From Streptomyces armeniacus (lineage in GTDB: Bacteria > Actinomycetota > Actinomycetes > Streptomycetales > Streptomycetaceae), in the NCBI RefSeq assembly GCF_003355155.1, contig NZ_CP031320.1, positions 3,711,367-3,775,366 of the forward strand: DNA of 64,000 bases, given 5' to 3'. Position numbers and translations under genes: made by a program. The notes below the pieces were generated by a model that saw only the letters and a program-made list of their open reading frames with translations, had not been told where the DNA came from and searched no databases. Positions 29,980-37,722 of the stretch are shown piece after piece (positions within the stretch are counted from its first letter, which is position 1; each line of letters opens with the position of its first letter).

Positions 29980-32900
29980 GTGGGCATACGCGACGGCCTG
30001 CGCAACAGCCTGCGCGACGGCCTGAACGACCGCATACGCGGCGTCCTGCGCGACTGGCCGGTGTACCGGCAGCTCACGGGCGGTGACGTACTGGGCCGCG
30101 GGGCGGCCGTCACGTCCGCGTACACGGAGGGCCTGCGGCCCCGTACGGACACCGCGGACCGCGTGGTGCGGTCCGTGTGCCCGTACTGCGCCGTGGGCTG
30201 CGGACAGCGCGTGTACGTCAAGGATGACGAGGTCGTGCAGATCGAGGGCGATCCCGACTCCCCCGTCAGCCGCGGCCGGCTGTGCCCGAAGGGCTCGGCG
30301 ACGCTCCAGCTCACCACCGGCTCGGCGCGCCGCCACCAGGTGCTGTACCGGCGCCCGTACGGCACGGACTGGGAGCCGCTGGACCTGGAGACGGCGATGG
30401 ACATGGTCGCCGACCGCGTCGTCGAGACGCGCCGCCGCACGTGGGAGTGGGAGAGCGGCGGGCTGCGCACGGCGCGCACCCTCGGCATGGCGAGCCTCGG
30501 CGGCGCCACGCTGGACAACGAGGAGAACTACCTCATCAAGAAGCTCCTTACCGGTCTCGGCGTGATCCAGGTCGAGAACCAGGCGCGGGTGTGCCACAGC
30601 TCCACGGTCGCCGGGCTCGGCACGTCGTTCGGGCGCGGCGGCGCGACGACGTTCATGCAGGACCAGCAGCACTCGGACTGCATCGTCATCCAGGGCTCCA
30701 ACTACGCGGAGGCGCACCCCGTCGGCTTCCAGTGGGTGATGGAGGCCAAGGCGCGCGGCGCGCGCGTCATCCACGTCGACCCGAGGTTCACCCGTACGAG
30801 TGCGCTCGCGGATCTGCACGTGCCGATACGGGCGGGTACGGACATCGCGTTCCTCGGCGGGATCATCCACCACGTGCTCACGGAGGAGAAGGACTTCCGG
30901 GAGTACGTGCTCGCGTACACCAACGCCGCCACCCTCGTCAGCGAGGACTTCCGGGACACTGAGGACCTCGGCGGCGTCTTCTCCGGCCTGGACGAGGAGG
31001 GCCACCACTACGACCCGACGAGCTGGCAGTACGCCGGGGACCACGTGCAGGCGTCGGCGGGGGCGCGCGACGAGCAGTACGAGCGGCGCGTGGAGCAGGG
31101 CGAGGCGGAGGACGTCGCAGGGACAGACGGCGGTGGCCGCGTCGACACCGAGACCCGGCGCCGCGTCAAGCCCTCCGGCGGCGCCGAGACGCACGGCTCC
31201 GGCGGCCCGCAGGCGGACTCCGCCGCGTACCGCGACGAGACGCTGCAGCACCCACGCTGCGTCTACCAGATCCTCCGGCGGCACTACGCCCGCTACACCC
31301 CCGAGGCGGTCGAGCGGATCTGCGGCGTCCCCCGCGACACGTTCCGGCAGGTGTGCGACGCGCTGACGGCGAACTCGGGCCGGGAGCGCACCAGTTCCTT
31401 CGCGTACGCGGTGGGCTGGACGCAGCACTCCGTCGGCGCGCAGTACATCCGTGCAGCAAGCGTCCTGCAGCTCCTCCTGGGCAACATCGGCCGCCCCGGC
31501 GGCGGCATCCAGGCGCTGCGCGGCCACGCGTCGATCCAGGGCTCCAGCGACATCCCGACGCTGTTCAACCTGCTGCCGGGCTATCTGCCGATGCCGCACG
31601 CCCACGCGCACGAGGACCTGGACCGGTTCGTCGCGGGCAGCCGTACGGACAAGGGCTTCTGGGGCGACATGCGCGCGTACTTCGTCAGCCTGCTGAAGTC
31701 GTACTACGGCGACGCCGCCACCGCCGCGAACGACTACTGCTTCGACCACCTCCCCCGCCTGACCGGCTCGCACAGCACGTACGAAACGGTCCTCGCGCAG
31801 CTCGACGGCGTGTGCAAGGGCTACTTCCTGATGGGCGAGAACCCGGCGGTGGGCTCCGCCAACACCCGCCTCCAGCGGCTCGGCATGGCGCAGCTGGACT
31901 GGCTGGTGGTCCGCGACTTCTCGCTCATCGAGTCCGCGACGTGGTGGCAGGACGGGCCGGAGATCGAGTCGGGCGAGCTCCGTACGGAGGACATCGGGAC
32001 GGAGGTGTTCTTCTTCCCCGCGGCCTCGCACACGGAGAAGTCCGGGTCGTTCACGAACACCAACCGCTGGGTGCAGTGGCACCACGCCGCAGTCGAGCCG
32101 GGCGGGGACGCGCGCAGCGACCTGTGGTTCATGTACCACCTGGGGCGGCGCATCAAGGCGAAGCTGGCGGACTCCGACGACCCCATGGACCGGCCCGTAC
32201 GGGACCTCACCTGGGACTACCCGGTGGAGGGCCCGCTGCGGGAACCGGTGGCGGCGGCCGTACTGGCCGAGATCAACGGGCACGGCCCGGACGGTGCGCC
32301 CCTGTCGTCGTACACGCAGCTCAAGGACGACGGTTCGACGCGCTGCGGCTGCTGGATCTACTGCGGTGTGTACGCGGACGGCGTCAACCAGGCCGCGCGC
32401 CGCAAGCCGCACACCGAGCAGGACTGGGTCGCGGCCGAGTGGGCTTGGGCGTGGCCCGCGAACCGGCGCATCCTCTACAACCGCGCGTCGGCCGCACCGG
32501 ACGGCACGCCGTGGAGCGAGCGGAAGGCGTACGTGTGGTGGGACGCCTCCGCTGACAGCGACGTTGGCGGCGACGGTGGTGCGGGCAGCGCGGGCGGTGC
32601 GGGTGACGGCGGCGGGGGCGCCACCGGCGGGGGGCGGTGGACCGGCTGGGACGTGCCGGACTTCATCCCCGACCGGGCACCCGACCACGTACCGCCCGAC
32701 GACGCGTTCGGCCCGGACGCGCTGCGCGGCGACGACCCGTTCATCATGCAGGCGGACGGCAAGGGCTGGCTGTTCACCCCCGCCGGGCTGGTGGACGGGC
32801 CGCTGCCCACGCACTACGAGCCGCAGGACTCGCCGTTCCCCAACGCGCTGTACCCGGCACGGGCGCGTTCCCCCGTACGGCAGTTGCACCCGCGCGAGGG

Positions 32901-33420
32901 CAACCGCTACCACCCCAGCGGCGACGAGCCGGGCGCCGGCGTCTACCCGTACGTGGTGACCACCCACCGGCTCACCGAGCACTTCACGGCGGGCGGCATG
33001 AGCCGCTGGTCGCCGTATCTGGGCGAGCTGCAGCCGGAGTTCTTCTGCGAGGTGTCACCGGCGCTCGCCGCCGAACGCGGACTGCGGCACGCCGGCTGGG
33101 CCACGGTCATCACGGCGCGGAACGCGGTGGAGGCACGCGTCATCGTCACCGACCGCATCGCGCCGCTGACCGTACACGGGCGGACGGTGCACCAGATCGG
33201 GCTGCCGTTCCACTGGGGCCCGAACGGCGTCGTCACCGGCGACGCGGCGAACGAGCTCGTCGCCATCGCCCTCGACCCCAACGCCCACATCCAGGAGGAC
33301 AAAGCGCTCACCGCCGACATCCGCCCCGGACGCCGCCCGCGCGGCCCGGACCTGCGCCACCTGGTGGCCGACTACCGGCAGCGCGCAGGCATCACGGAGA
33401 CGACGGGGACGGCGGAATGA
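29980..33420 (+). CDS. Formate dehydrogenase catalytic subunit (molybdopterin, Cys type)
   Basis: A large molybdopterin oxidoreductase, 1146 residues, oxidising formate to CO2. It has an N-terminal [4Fe-4S] motif (Cys67, Cys70, Cys74, Cys102; SVCPYCAVGCGQ and GRLCPKGS). The active-site RVCHSSTVAGLG has Cys205 (codon TGC) where many enzymes have selenocysteine. DNEENYLIKKL, GSNYAEAHPVGF and the C-terminal dinucleotide domain (FHWGPNGVVTGDAANELV) follow. No Tat signal is seen, so it probably faces the cytoplasm. GTG 29980 is chosen for the GGGAGGA six bases before it. Two low-complexity inserts stand out: Glu/Gly-rich near 31060-31220 and Gly-rich near 32550-32640. It heads the fdh operon. Confidence 0.9.
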   Translation: MGIRDGLRNSLRDGLNDRIRGVLRDWPVYRQLTGGDVLGRGAAVTSAYTEGLRPRTDTADRVVRSVCPYCAVGCGQRVYVKDDEVVQIEGDPDSPVSRGRLCPKGSATLQLTTGSARRHQVLYRRPYGTDWEPLDLETAMDMVADRVVETRRRTWEWESGGLRTARTLGMASLGGATLDNEENYLIKKLLTGLGVIQVENQARVCHSSTVAGLGTSFGRGGATTFMQDQQHSDCIVIQGSNYAEAHPVGFQWVMEAKARGARVIHVDPRFTRTSALADLHVPIRAGTDIAFLGGIIHHVLTEEKDFREYVLAYTNAATLVSEDFRDTEDLGGVFSGLDEEGHHYDPTSWQYAGDHVQASAGARDEQYERRVEQGEAEDVAGTDGGGRVDTETRRRVKPSGGAETHGSGGPQADSAAYRDETLQHPRCVYQILRRHYARYTPEAVERICGVPRDTFRQVCDALTANSGRERTSSFAYAVGWTQHSVGAQYIRAASVLQLLLGNIGRPGGGIQALRGHASIQGSSDIPTLFNLLPGYLPMPHAHAHEDLDRFVAGSRTDKGFWGDMRAYFVSLLKSYYGDAATAANDYCFDHLPRLTGSHSTYETVLAQLDGVCKGYFLMGENPAVGSANTRLQRLGMAQLDWLVVRDFSLIESATWWQDGPEIESGELRTEDIGTEVFFFPAASHTEKSGSFTNTNRWVQWHHAAVEPGGDARSDLWFMYHLGRRIKAKLADSDDPMDRPVRDLTWDYPVEGPLREPVAAAVLAEINGHGPDGAPLSSYTQLKDDGSTRCGCWIYCGVYADGVNQAARRKPHTEQDWVAAEWAWAWPANRRILYNRASAAPDGTPWSERKAYVWWDASADSDVGGDGGAGSAGGAGDGGGGATGGGRWTGWDVPDFIPDRAPDHVPPDDAFGPDALRGDDPFIMQADGKGWLFTPAGLVDGPLPTHYEPQDSPFPNALYPARARSPVRQLHPREGNRYHPSGDEPGAGVYPYVVTTHRLTEHFTAGGMSRWSPYLGELQPEFFCEVSPALAAERGLRHAGWATVITARNAVEARVIVTDRIAPLTVHGRTVHQIGLPFHWGPNGVVTGDAANELVAIALDPNAHIQEDKALTADIRPGRRPRGPDLRHLVADYRQRAGITETTGTAE

Positions 33421-33471
33421 GGCACCGAATTCAGCGGGGCGGCCTTCGCCCATACGGCACGGACGGCACTC

Positions 33472-33507
33472 GGCTGGCACGGATGGCACGGATGGCACGG
33501 ATGGCAC
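33472..33507. repeat. Tandem 9-bp repeat, four units
   Basis: Four head-to-tail copies of GGATGGCAC (the first is GGCTGGCAC) lie just upstream of the ribosome-binding site of the ferredoxin subunit. No stop or start role is evident. Copy number may vary between strains. Confidence 0.75.
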
Positions 33508-33525
33508 TGTACGGAGGCACCGGCG

Positions 33526-34494
33526 ATGACTGACGGTCTGCTCAGCGGCCCCGAACCCGACCCCGCGGGCGACGCGGGCCACCGCGAACCACCGCCCCGC
33601 GTGGGCTTCTTCACCGACACCTCCGTATGCATCGGATGCAAGGCGTGCGAGGTCGCGTGCAAGGAGTGGAACGCCCTCCCGGAGGACGGCCTGTCGCTCA
33701 GCGGGATGTCGTACGACAACACGCAGGAACTCGGCGCCTCCACGTGGCGGCACGTCGCGTTCATCGAGCAGACGAAGCCCGCGCTCCCTGCGGAGGTCCC
33801 TGGGCCCGACGGCCGTACGGAGCTGCCCCTCGCGGGCGACGGGAGCCCTGCGGAGTCCGCGTCCGGTGACGGCAGCGGCGGCGTGCGCTGGCTGATGTCC
33901 TCCGACGTGTGCAAGCACTGCACGCACGCCGCCTGTCTGGACGTGTGCCCTACGGGCTCGCTGTTCCGTACGGAGTTCGGAACGGTCGTCGTACAGGAGG
34001 ACATCTGCAACGGGTGCGGCTACTGCGTACCGGCATGCCCGTACGGTGTCATCGAGCAACGCCCCTCCGACGGCCGCGCGTTCAAGTGCACCCTCTGCTA
34101 CGACCGGCTCGGCGCGGGCCAGGAACCCGCCTGCGCGAAGGCGTGCCCTACGGAGTCCATCCAGTTCGGACCGCTGGACGAACTGCGCGAGCGCGCCGCG
34201 CTCCGCGTCGACCAGCTGCACGAGGCCGGGGTGGGCGAAGCACGGCTGTACGGCCACGACCCGGAGGACGGCGTGGGCGGCGACGGCGCGTTCTTCCTGC
34301 TGCTGGACGAGCCGGAGGTGTACGGGCTGCCGCCGGACCCCGTCGTCACCACCCGCGACCTGCCGGCGATGTGGAAGCACGCGGGCGCGGCGGCGCTGTC
34401 ACTGGCGGGCGGGCTCGCGCTGTCGTTCCTGCTGCCGGGGCGGCCAGGGCGGCCAGGGCGGCCGAACGGGCGTACACGGGCTGGAGGTTGGTGA
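33526..34494 (+). CDS. Formate dehydrogenase iron-sulfur subunit (FdhB/FdoH-like)
   Basis: A 322-residue electron-transfer subunit with four [4Fe-4S] sites typical of DMSO-reductase-family beta subunits: CIGCKACEVACKEW near residue 35, CKHCTHAACLDVCPTGS, CNGCGYCVPACPYGV, and CTLCYDRLGAGQEPACAKACPTESI. It ends with one membrane segment (AGAAALSLAGGLALSFLLPG) and a GRPGRPGRPNGRTR tail coded by a short tandem repeat. ATG 33526 is preceded by GGAGG. It links the catalytic subunit to the NrfD membrane subunit, whose start overlaps its stop. Confidence 0.92.
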   Translation: MTDGLLSGPEPDPAGDAGHREPPPRVGFFTDTSVCIGCKACEVACKEWNALPEDGLSLSGMSYDNTQELGASTWRHVAFIEQTKPALPAEVPGPDGRTELPLAGDGSPAESASGDGSGGVRWLMSSDVCKHCTHAACLDVCPTGSLFRTEFGTVVVQEDICNGCGYCVPACPYGVIEQRPSDGRAFKCTLCYDRLGAGQEPACAKACPTESIQFGPLDELRERAALRVDQLHEAGVGEARLYGHDPEDGVGGDGAFFLLLDEPEVYGLPPDPVVTTRDLPAMWKHAGAAALSLAGGLALSFLLPGRPGRPGRPNGRTRAGGW

Positions 34495-35483
34495 TGACGG
34501 GTCACGAGACGTACGAGCGGGGCGGCGGGCGCGCGGGTTCGCACGGCCGGTGGCGCGGCGGGCGGCGCAAGGGCGACGAACCGATGGTGCCGCGCCCGGA
34601 CTTCGAGAGCTACTACGGCAAGCCCGTCATCAAGGCCCCGGCGTGGTCCGCCCGCGACATCGCCGGCTACTTCTTCCTCGGCGGCCTCGCCGGCGCGGGC
34701 TCCGTCCTCGCCGCCGGCGCGCACGCCACGGGTCGTCCGACGACGGCGAAGGCGATGAAACTCTCGTCCCTGGGGGCCGTCTCCCTGTCCACCGCCGCGC
34801 TGATCCACGACCTCGGGAAGCCGTCCCGGTTCGCGAACATGCTGCGGGTGCTGAAGCCGACGTCGCCGATGAGCGTCGGATCGTGGCTGCTGGCCACGTA
34901 CGGTCCGGCGGCGGGCACCGCCGCGCTGTGCGCCACGACGGGGCGGCTGCCGCGTACGGGGGCCGCCGCGACGGCGGGGGCGGCGGCACTGGGCCCGGCA
35001 CTTGCCTCGTACACGGCGGTCCTGGCGGCGGACACCGCCGTACCGGCGTGGCACGGGGCGCACCGCGAACTCCCGTACCTCTTCGCGGCGTCCGCGACAG
35101 CCGCGGCCGCCGGAATGGCCCTGACGCTGGGCCCCACCCGGGAGAACTCCCCGGCCCGCTGCGCCGCCGTCCTGGCGGCGGCCGCGGACGCGGCGGCGGA
35201 ACGCGCGGTGGAACGGCGCCTCGGACCCGTCGCGGAAACCCTCCGCACGGGCCGCGCGGGCACGCTGCTGCGCGCGGCGCAGGTTCTGACGGCCGCGGGC
35301 GCGGCGGGTGCGGCGCTGCTGTCGCGCCGCAGCCGGACGGCGTCGGTCGCGAGCGGGCTGGCCCTGCTGGCGGGGTCGGCGTGCACGCGCTTCGGCGTGT
35401 TCGCGGCGGGCATCGCGTCGGCGGACGACCCGAGGTACACGGTGGGTCCGCAACGGGAACGGCTGTCCGCGGCGGGCGGTTGA
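34494..35483 (+). CDS. NrfD/PsrC-family membrane subunit
   Basis: A polytopic quinone-reactive subunit of about 329 residues. After a basic cytoplasmic N-terminus come DFESYYGKPVIKAPAWSARDIAGYFFLGGLAGAGSVLAAGAHATG (first helix and family signature), then LIHDLGKPSRFANMLRVLKPTSPMSVGSW, the NrfD core with the Arg/Lys-rich loop, and several Ala-rich helices. ATG 34494 overlaps the preceding TGA (TGATG) and has GGAGG upstream. It would pass electrons from formate to menaquinone. Confidence 0.88.
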   Translation: MTGHETYERGGGRAGSHGRWRGGRRKGDEPMVPRPDFESYYGKPVIKAPAWSARDIAGYFFLGGLAGAGSVLAAGAHATGRPTTAKAMKLSSLGAVSLSTAALIHDLGKPSRFANMLRVLKPTSPMSVGSWLLATYGPAAGTAALCATTGRLPRTGAAATAGAAALGPALASYTAVLAADTAVPAWHGAHRELPYLFAASATAAAAGMALTLGPTRENSPARCAAVLAAAADAAAERAVERRLGPVAETLRTGRAGTLLRAAQVLTAAGAAGAALLSRRSRTASVASGLALLAGSACTRFGVFAAGIASADDPRYTVGPQRERLSAAGG

Positions 35484-35615
35484 CCCGGTCCTCGCGGGTG
35501 GTTGACCCGGTCCTCGCCGTGCGTTGCCCCGGCCCTCGCGGTGCGGCTGACCCGGTACTCGCCGTGCGACTGGCCTCGGTCAGCGACGTGCAGTCGGCCC
35601 CGGTCAGCGGGGCGG
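35478..35615. repeat. Degenerate tandem 23-bp repeat, six units
   Basis: About six head-to-tail units of 22-24 bases of the type GTTGACCCGGTCCTCGCCGTGC. The first two are nearly identical; later ones diverge. The first unit contains the stop codon of the NrfD gene and the last runs into the 3' end of the convergent DUF1707 gene. It looks like replication-slippage growth from the NrfD stop region. Confidence 0.7.
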
Positions 35616-36215
35616 GTTCTTGCGCAGCTTGCGGCGTTCCCACCGGTTGGGGTGGCGGATCGTGACACCGGCCATGCCGCCCGTACCGGTGAGGCGGATC
35701 AGCGGCGTGCCCGGGGCACGCTCCGGGGTGGTCCTGTCCTTCACGTTGCCGATGCCCGGGTCCGCCCCGGTGACGTCGGCGGCCCACTCGTCGGGGATGA
35801 CGATGGTGACTCCGGCCATCTCGCCGTTGACGTCGATCTCGACATCGGAGAGGCGGCATTCGGTCCGGGTGAAGTCGAGCGCGGCGCCGCCCATGCCGCC
35901 GCGGACGGTGATGTGGCTGGGGACGTTCCAGCGCCCGGTGCGGGAGACGCCCTGCATGCCGCCTTTGAGTACCAGGGGCTCGGCCGGGGCGGGCACCTCC
36001 GGTACCGGAAGGTCCGCGGTGAGCGGGGCCAGGTCCGCGTGGGTCTTCGCCGTCAGGGCCCGCTCCACGCGCTCGTCGAGCTCGGCCATGTCGAGGCGGC
36101 CCTCCGCCGCGGCCTCCTGAAGGCGCTCCACAACGGCCTCGCGGTCGGAGTGGGAGGCGCGTGGCGCCAATCGGGATACGGGGTCGTCACCGGGAGGCGG
36201 CTGCTCGGCGGGCAT
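35604..36215 (-). CDS. DUF1707 protein with LiaF-like domain (second copy)
   Basis: 203 residues. DUF1707 lies near residues 16-70 (LAPRASHSDREAVVERLQEAAAEGRLDMAELDERVERALTAKTHADLAPLTADLP). The C-terminal domain has beta repeats (VLKGGMQGVSRTGRWNVPSHITVRGGMGGAALDF, VNGEMAGVTIVIPDEW, GTGGMAGVTIRHPN), a cell-envelope-stress-like fold as in LiaF/DUF2154. It lacks a membrane helix. This is the second such gene in the window, and it differs in its Gly-Gly-Met-x-Gly strands where the first has Phe-Gly-Gly. Function unknown. Confidence 0.85.
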   Translation of the reverse strand: MPAEQPPPGDDPVSRLAPRASHSDREAVVERLQEAAAEGRLDMAELDERVERALTAKTHADLAPLTADLPVPEVPAPAEPLVLKGGMQGVSRTGRWNVPSHITVRGGMGGAALDFTRTECRLSDVEIDVNGEMAGVTIVIPDEWAADVTGADPGIGNVKDRTTPERAPGTPLIRLTGTGGMAGVTIRHPNRWERRKLRKNPPR

Positions 36216-36328
36216 GCCCCGATCCTACGAGGAGCCGTGGTTCGAGGACCACGGCGCCGAGGATTCCCCCAGACGCTCGCCACGCCCCCGTGCAGGCTGC
36301 GTCCGGACGGCAACACCAGCCAAAAACC

Positions 36329-36463
36329 AGCCCGTCCGGCGATTGAGGACGGCCCCCGACCACGACGGCGAGGCTCAGGGCCACAGACAGCACGTGCCAC
36401 CAAGCAAGCGGCCCACCACACCCCGGTGACACCCAAGGGCCGTCCTCAAACGCCGGACGGGCT
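36329..36463. repeat. MITE-like element, type A copy 1
   Basis: 135 bases bounded by 22-bp inverted repeats. The left end reads AGCCCGTCCGGCG, two variable bases, TGAGGAC (36329-36350); the right end is its reverse complement (36442-36463). The interior shares a conserved block (GACAGCACGTGCCACCAAG) with the copy at 42371-42505, which has the same total length. It lies between the 3' end of xdhC and the 5' end of the DUF1707 gene. No coding capacity. Confidence 0.7.
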
Positions 36464-36483
36464 TGGAGGGGTGCGGACGGGCG

Positions 36484-37722
36484 TCAGGCCACCGCGTCGT
36501 ACGACTCGACCGCCCCACCGTCACGGTGAATCGGCTCCCGCGTGCGGCTCAGAGAAACCCCCGTGCCGCCCTGCCGCACGGCGACGATCTCCGCCGCGAT
36601 GGACAGCGCCGTCTCCTCGGGCGTACGGGCGCCCAGGTCGAGGCCGATCGGCGAGTGCAGCAGGGCCAGTTCACGTTCGGTGAGCCCCACCTCGCGGAGC
36701 CGCGCGAGGCGGTCCTCGTGCGTGCGGCGCGAACCCATCGCGCCGACGAACGCGACCGGCAGCCGCAGCGCCCGTTCCAGCAGCGGCACGTCGAACTTCG
36801 CGTCGTGCGTGAGTACACACAGCACCGTACGGCCGTCGGTCTCGGTGCGCTCCAGATAGCGGTGCGGCCAGTCGACGACGATGTCGTCGGCATCCGGGAA
36901 GCGCGCCCGGGTGGCGAAGACCGTACGGGCGTCGCACACCGTCACGTGGTAGCCGAGGAAATTCCCCACCCGTACGAGCGCCGCGGCGAAGTCGATCGCG
37001 CCGAAGACGATCATGCGAGGCGGTGGCACGCTCGACTCCACGAACACCGTGAGGGCCGCCCCGCAGTGGGACCCGTCCTCCGAGAGGTCGAACGTGCCCG
37101 TACGGCCGGCGTTCAGCAGGGCGCGCGTCTCGTGCACGACCGTACGGTCCAGCTCGGGGTGCCCTCCGAGGTCACCCTCGTACGATCCGTCGGAGCGCAC
37201 GAGCAGCGCCCTGCCCAGCAGTTCGGCCGGGCCCCGCGCCACACGGGCCAGGGCGGTGGCCTCTCCCCGGCCGGCGGCCGCCCCGGCGCCGACGGGCCCC
37301 GCGCCGACGGGCCCCGCGGCGGCCGACAGCGCCGCCGCGATCACCTCCCGCCCCGGCCCGCCCGCACGAGCGTTCCCGTCCGAGGACGGGGACGGGGACG
37401 CGTCCCCGTCCGCGGCCACCGGCGTGACCAGGACCTCGACGACCCCGCCGCAGGTCAGCCCCACCGCGAAGGCGTCCTCGTCGCTGTAGCCGAACCGCTC
37501 GCGCACCGTCTCGCCGTCCTGGAGCGCCTGCACGCACAGGTCGTACACCGCGCCCTCCACGCAGCCGCCGGAGACCGAACCGACGGCCGTGCCCTCGCTG
37601 TCGACGGCGAGGGCGGCGCCGGGCGGGCGCGGCGCGCTGCCACCCACCGCCACGACGGTGGCGACGGCGAAGCCGCGGCCCTGCTCGACCCAGCGGTTGA
37701 GCTCGTCGGCGATGTCAAGCAT
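36484..37722 (-). CDS. XdhC/CoxI-family molybdenum cofactor insertion protein
   Basis: 412 residues. XdhC-type proteins bind Moco, help its sulfuration and insert it into a specific molybdenum hydroxylase. The N-terminal XdhC_CoxI domain has GRGFAVATVVAVGGSAPRPPGAALAVDSEG and GSVSGGCVEGAVYD; the C-terminal Rossmann domain has RMIVFGAIDFAAALVRVGNFLGYHVTVCDARTVFATRARFPDAD and FVGAMGSRRTHEDRLARL. A Gly/Ala/Asp-rich linker joins them. ATG 37720-37722 overlaps the end of the large hydroxylase subunit by 8 bases, so it is coupled to it. It takes the place of PaoD/YagQ. Confidence 0.9.
   Translation of the reverse strand: MLDIADELNRWVEQGRGFAVATVVAVGGSAPRPPGAALAVDSEGTAVGSVSGGCVEGAVYDLCVQALQDGETVRERFGYSDEDAFAVGLTCGGVVEVLVTPVAADGDASPSPSSDGNARAGGPGREVIAAALSAAAGPVGAGPVGAGAAAGRGEATALARVARGPAELLGRALLVRSDGSYEGDLGGHPELDRTVVHETRALLNAGRTGTFDLSEDGSHCGAALTVFVESSVPPPRMIVFGAIDFAAALVRVGNFLGYHVTVCDARTVFATRARFPDADDIVVDWPHRYLERTETDGRTVLCVLTHDAKFDVPLLERALRLPVAFVGAMGSRRTHEDRLARLREVGLTERELALLHSPIGLDLGARTPEETALSIAAEIVAVRQGGTGVSLSRTREPIHRDGGAVESYDAVA

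Noticed and set aside
30590..30596. Selenocysteine site in the formate dehydrogenase
   Set aside because: The codon at the active site is TGC (Cys205), not TGA, and no SECIS-like hairpin was seen next to it.
33472..33507. CRISPR array suspected from short repeats
   Set aside because: Units are only 9 bp with no spacers. No cas gene lies in the window.
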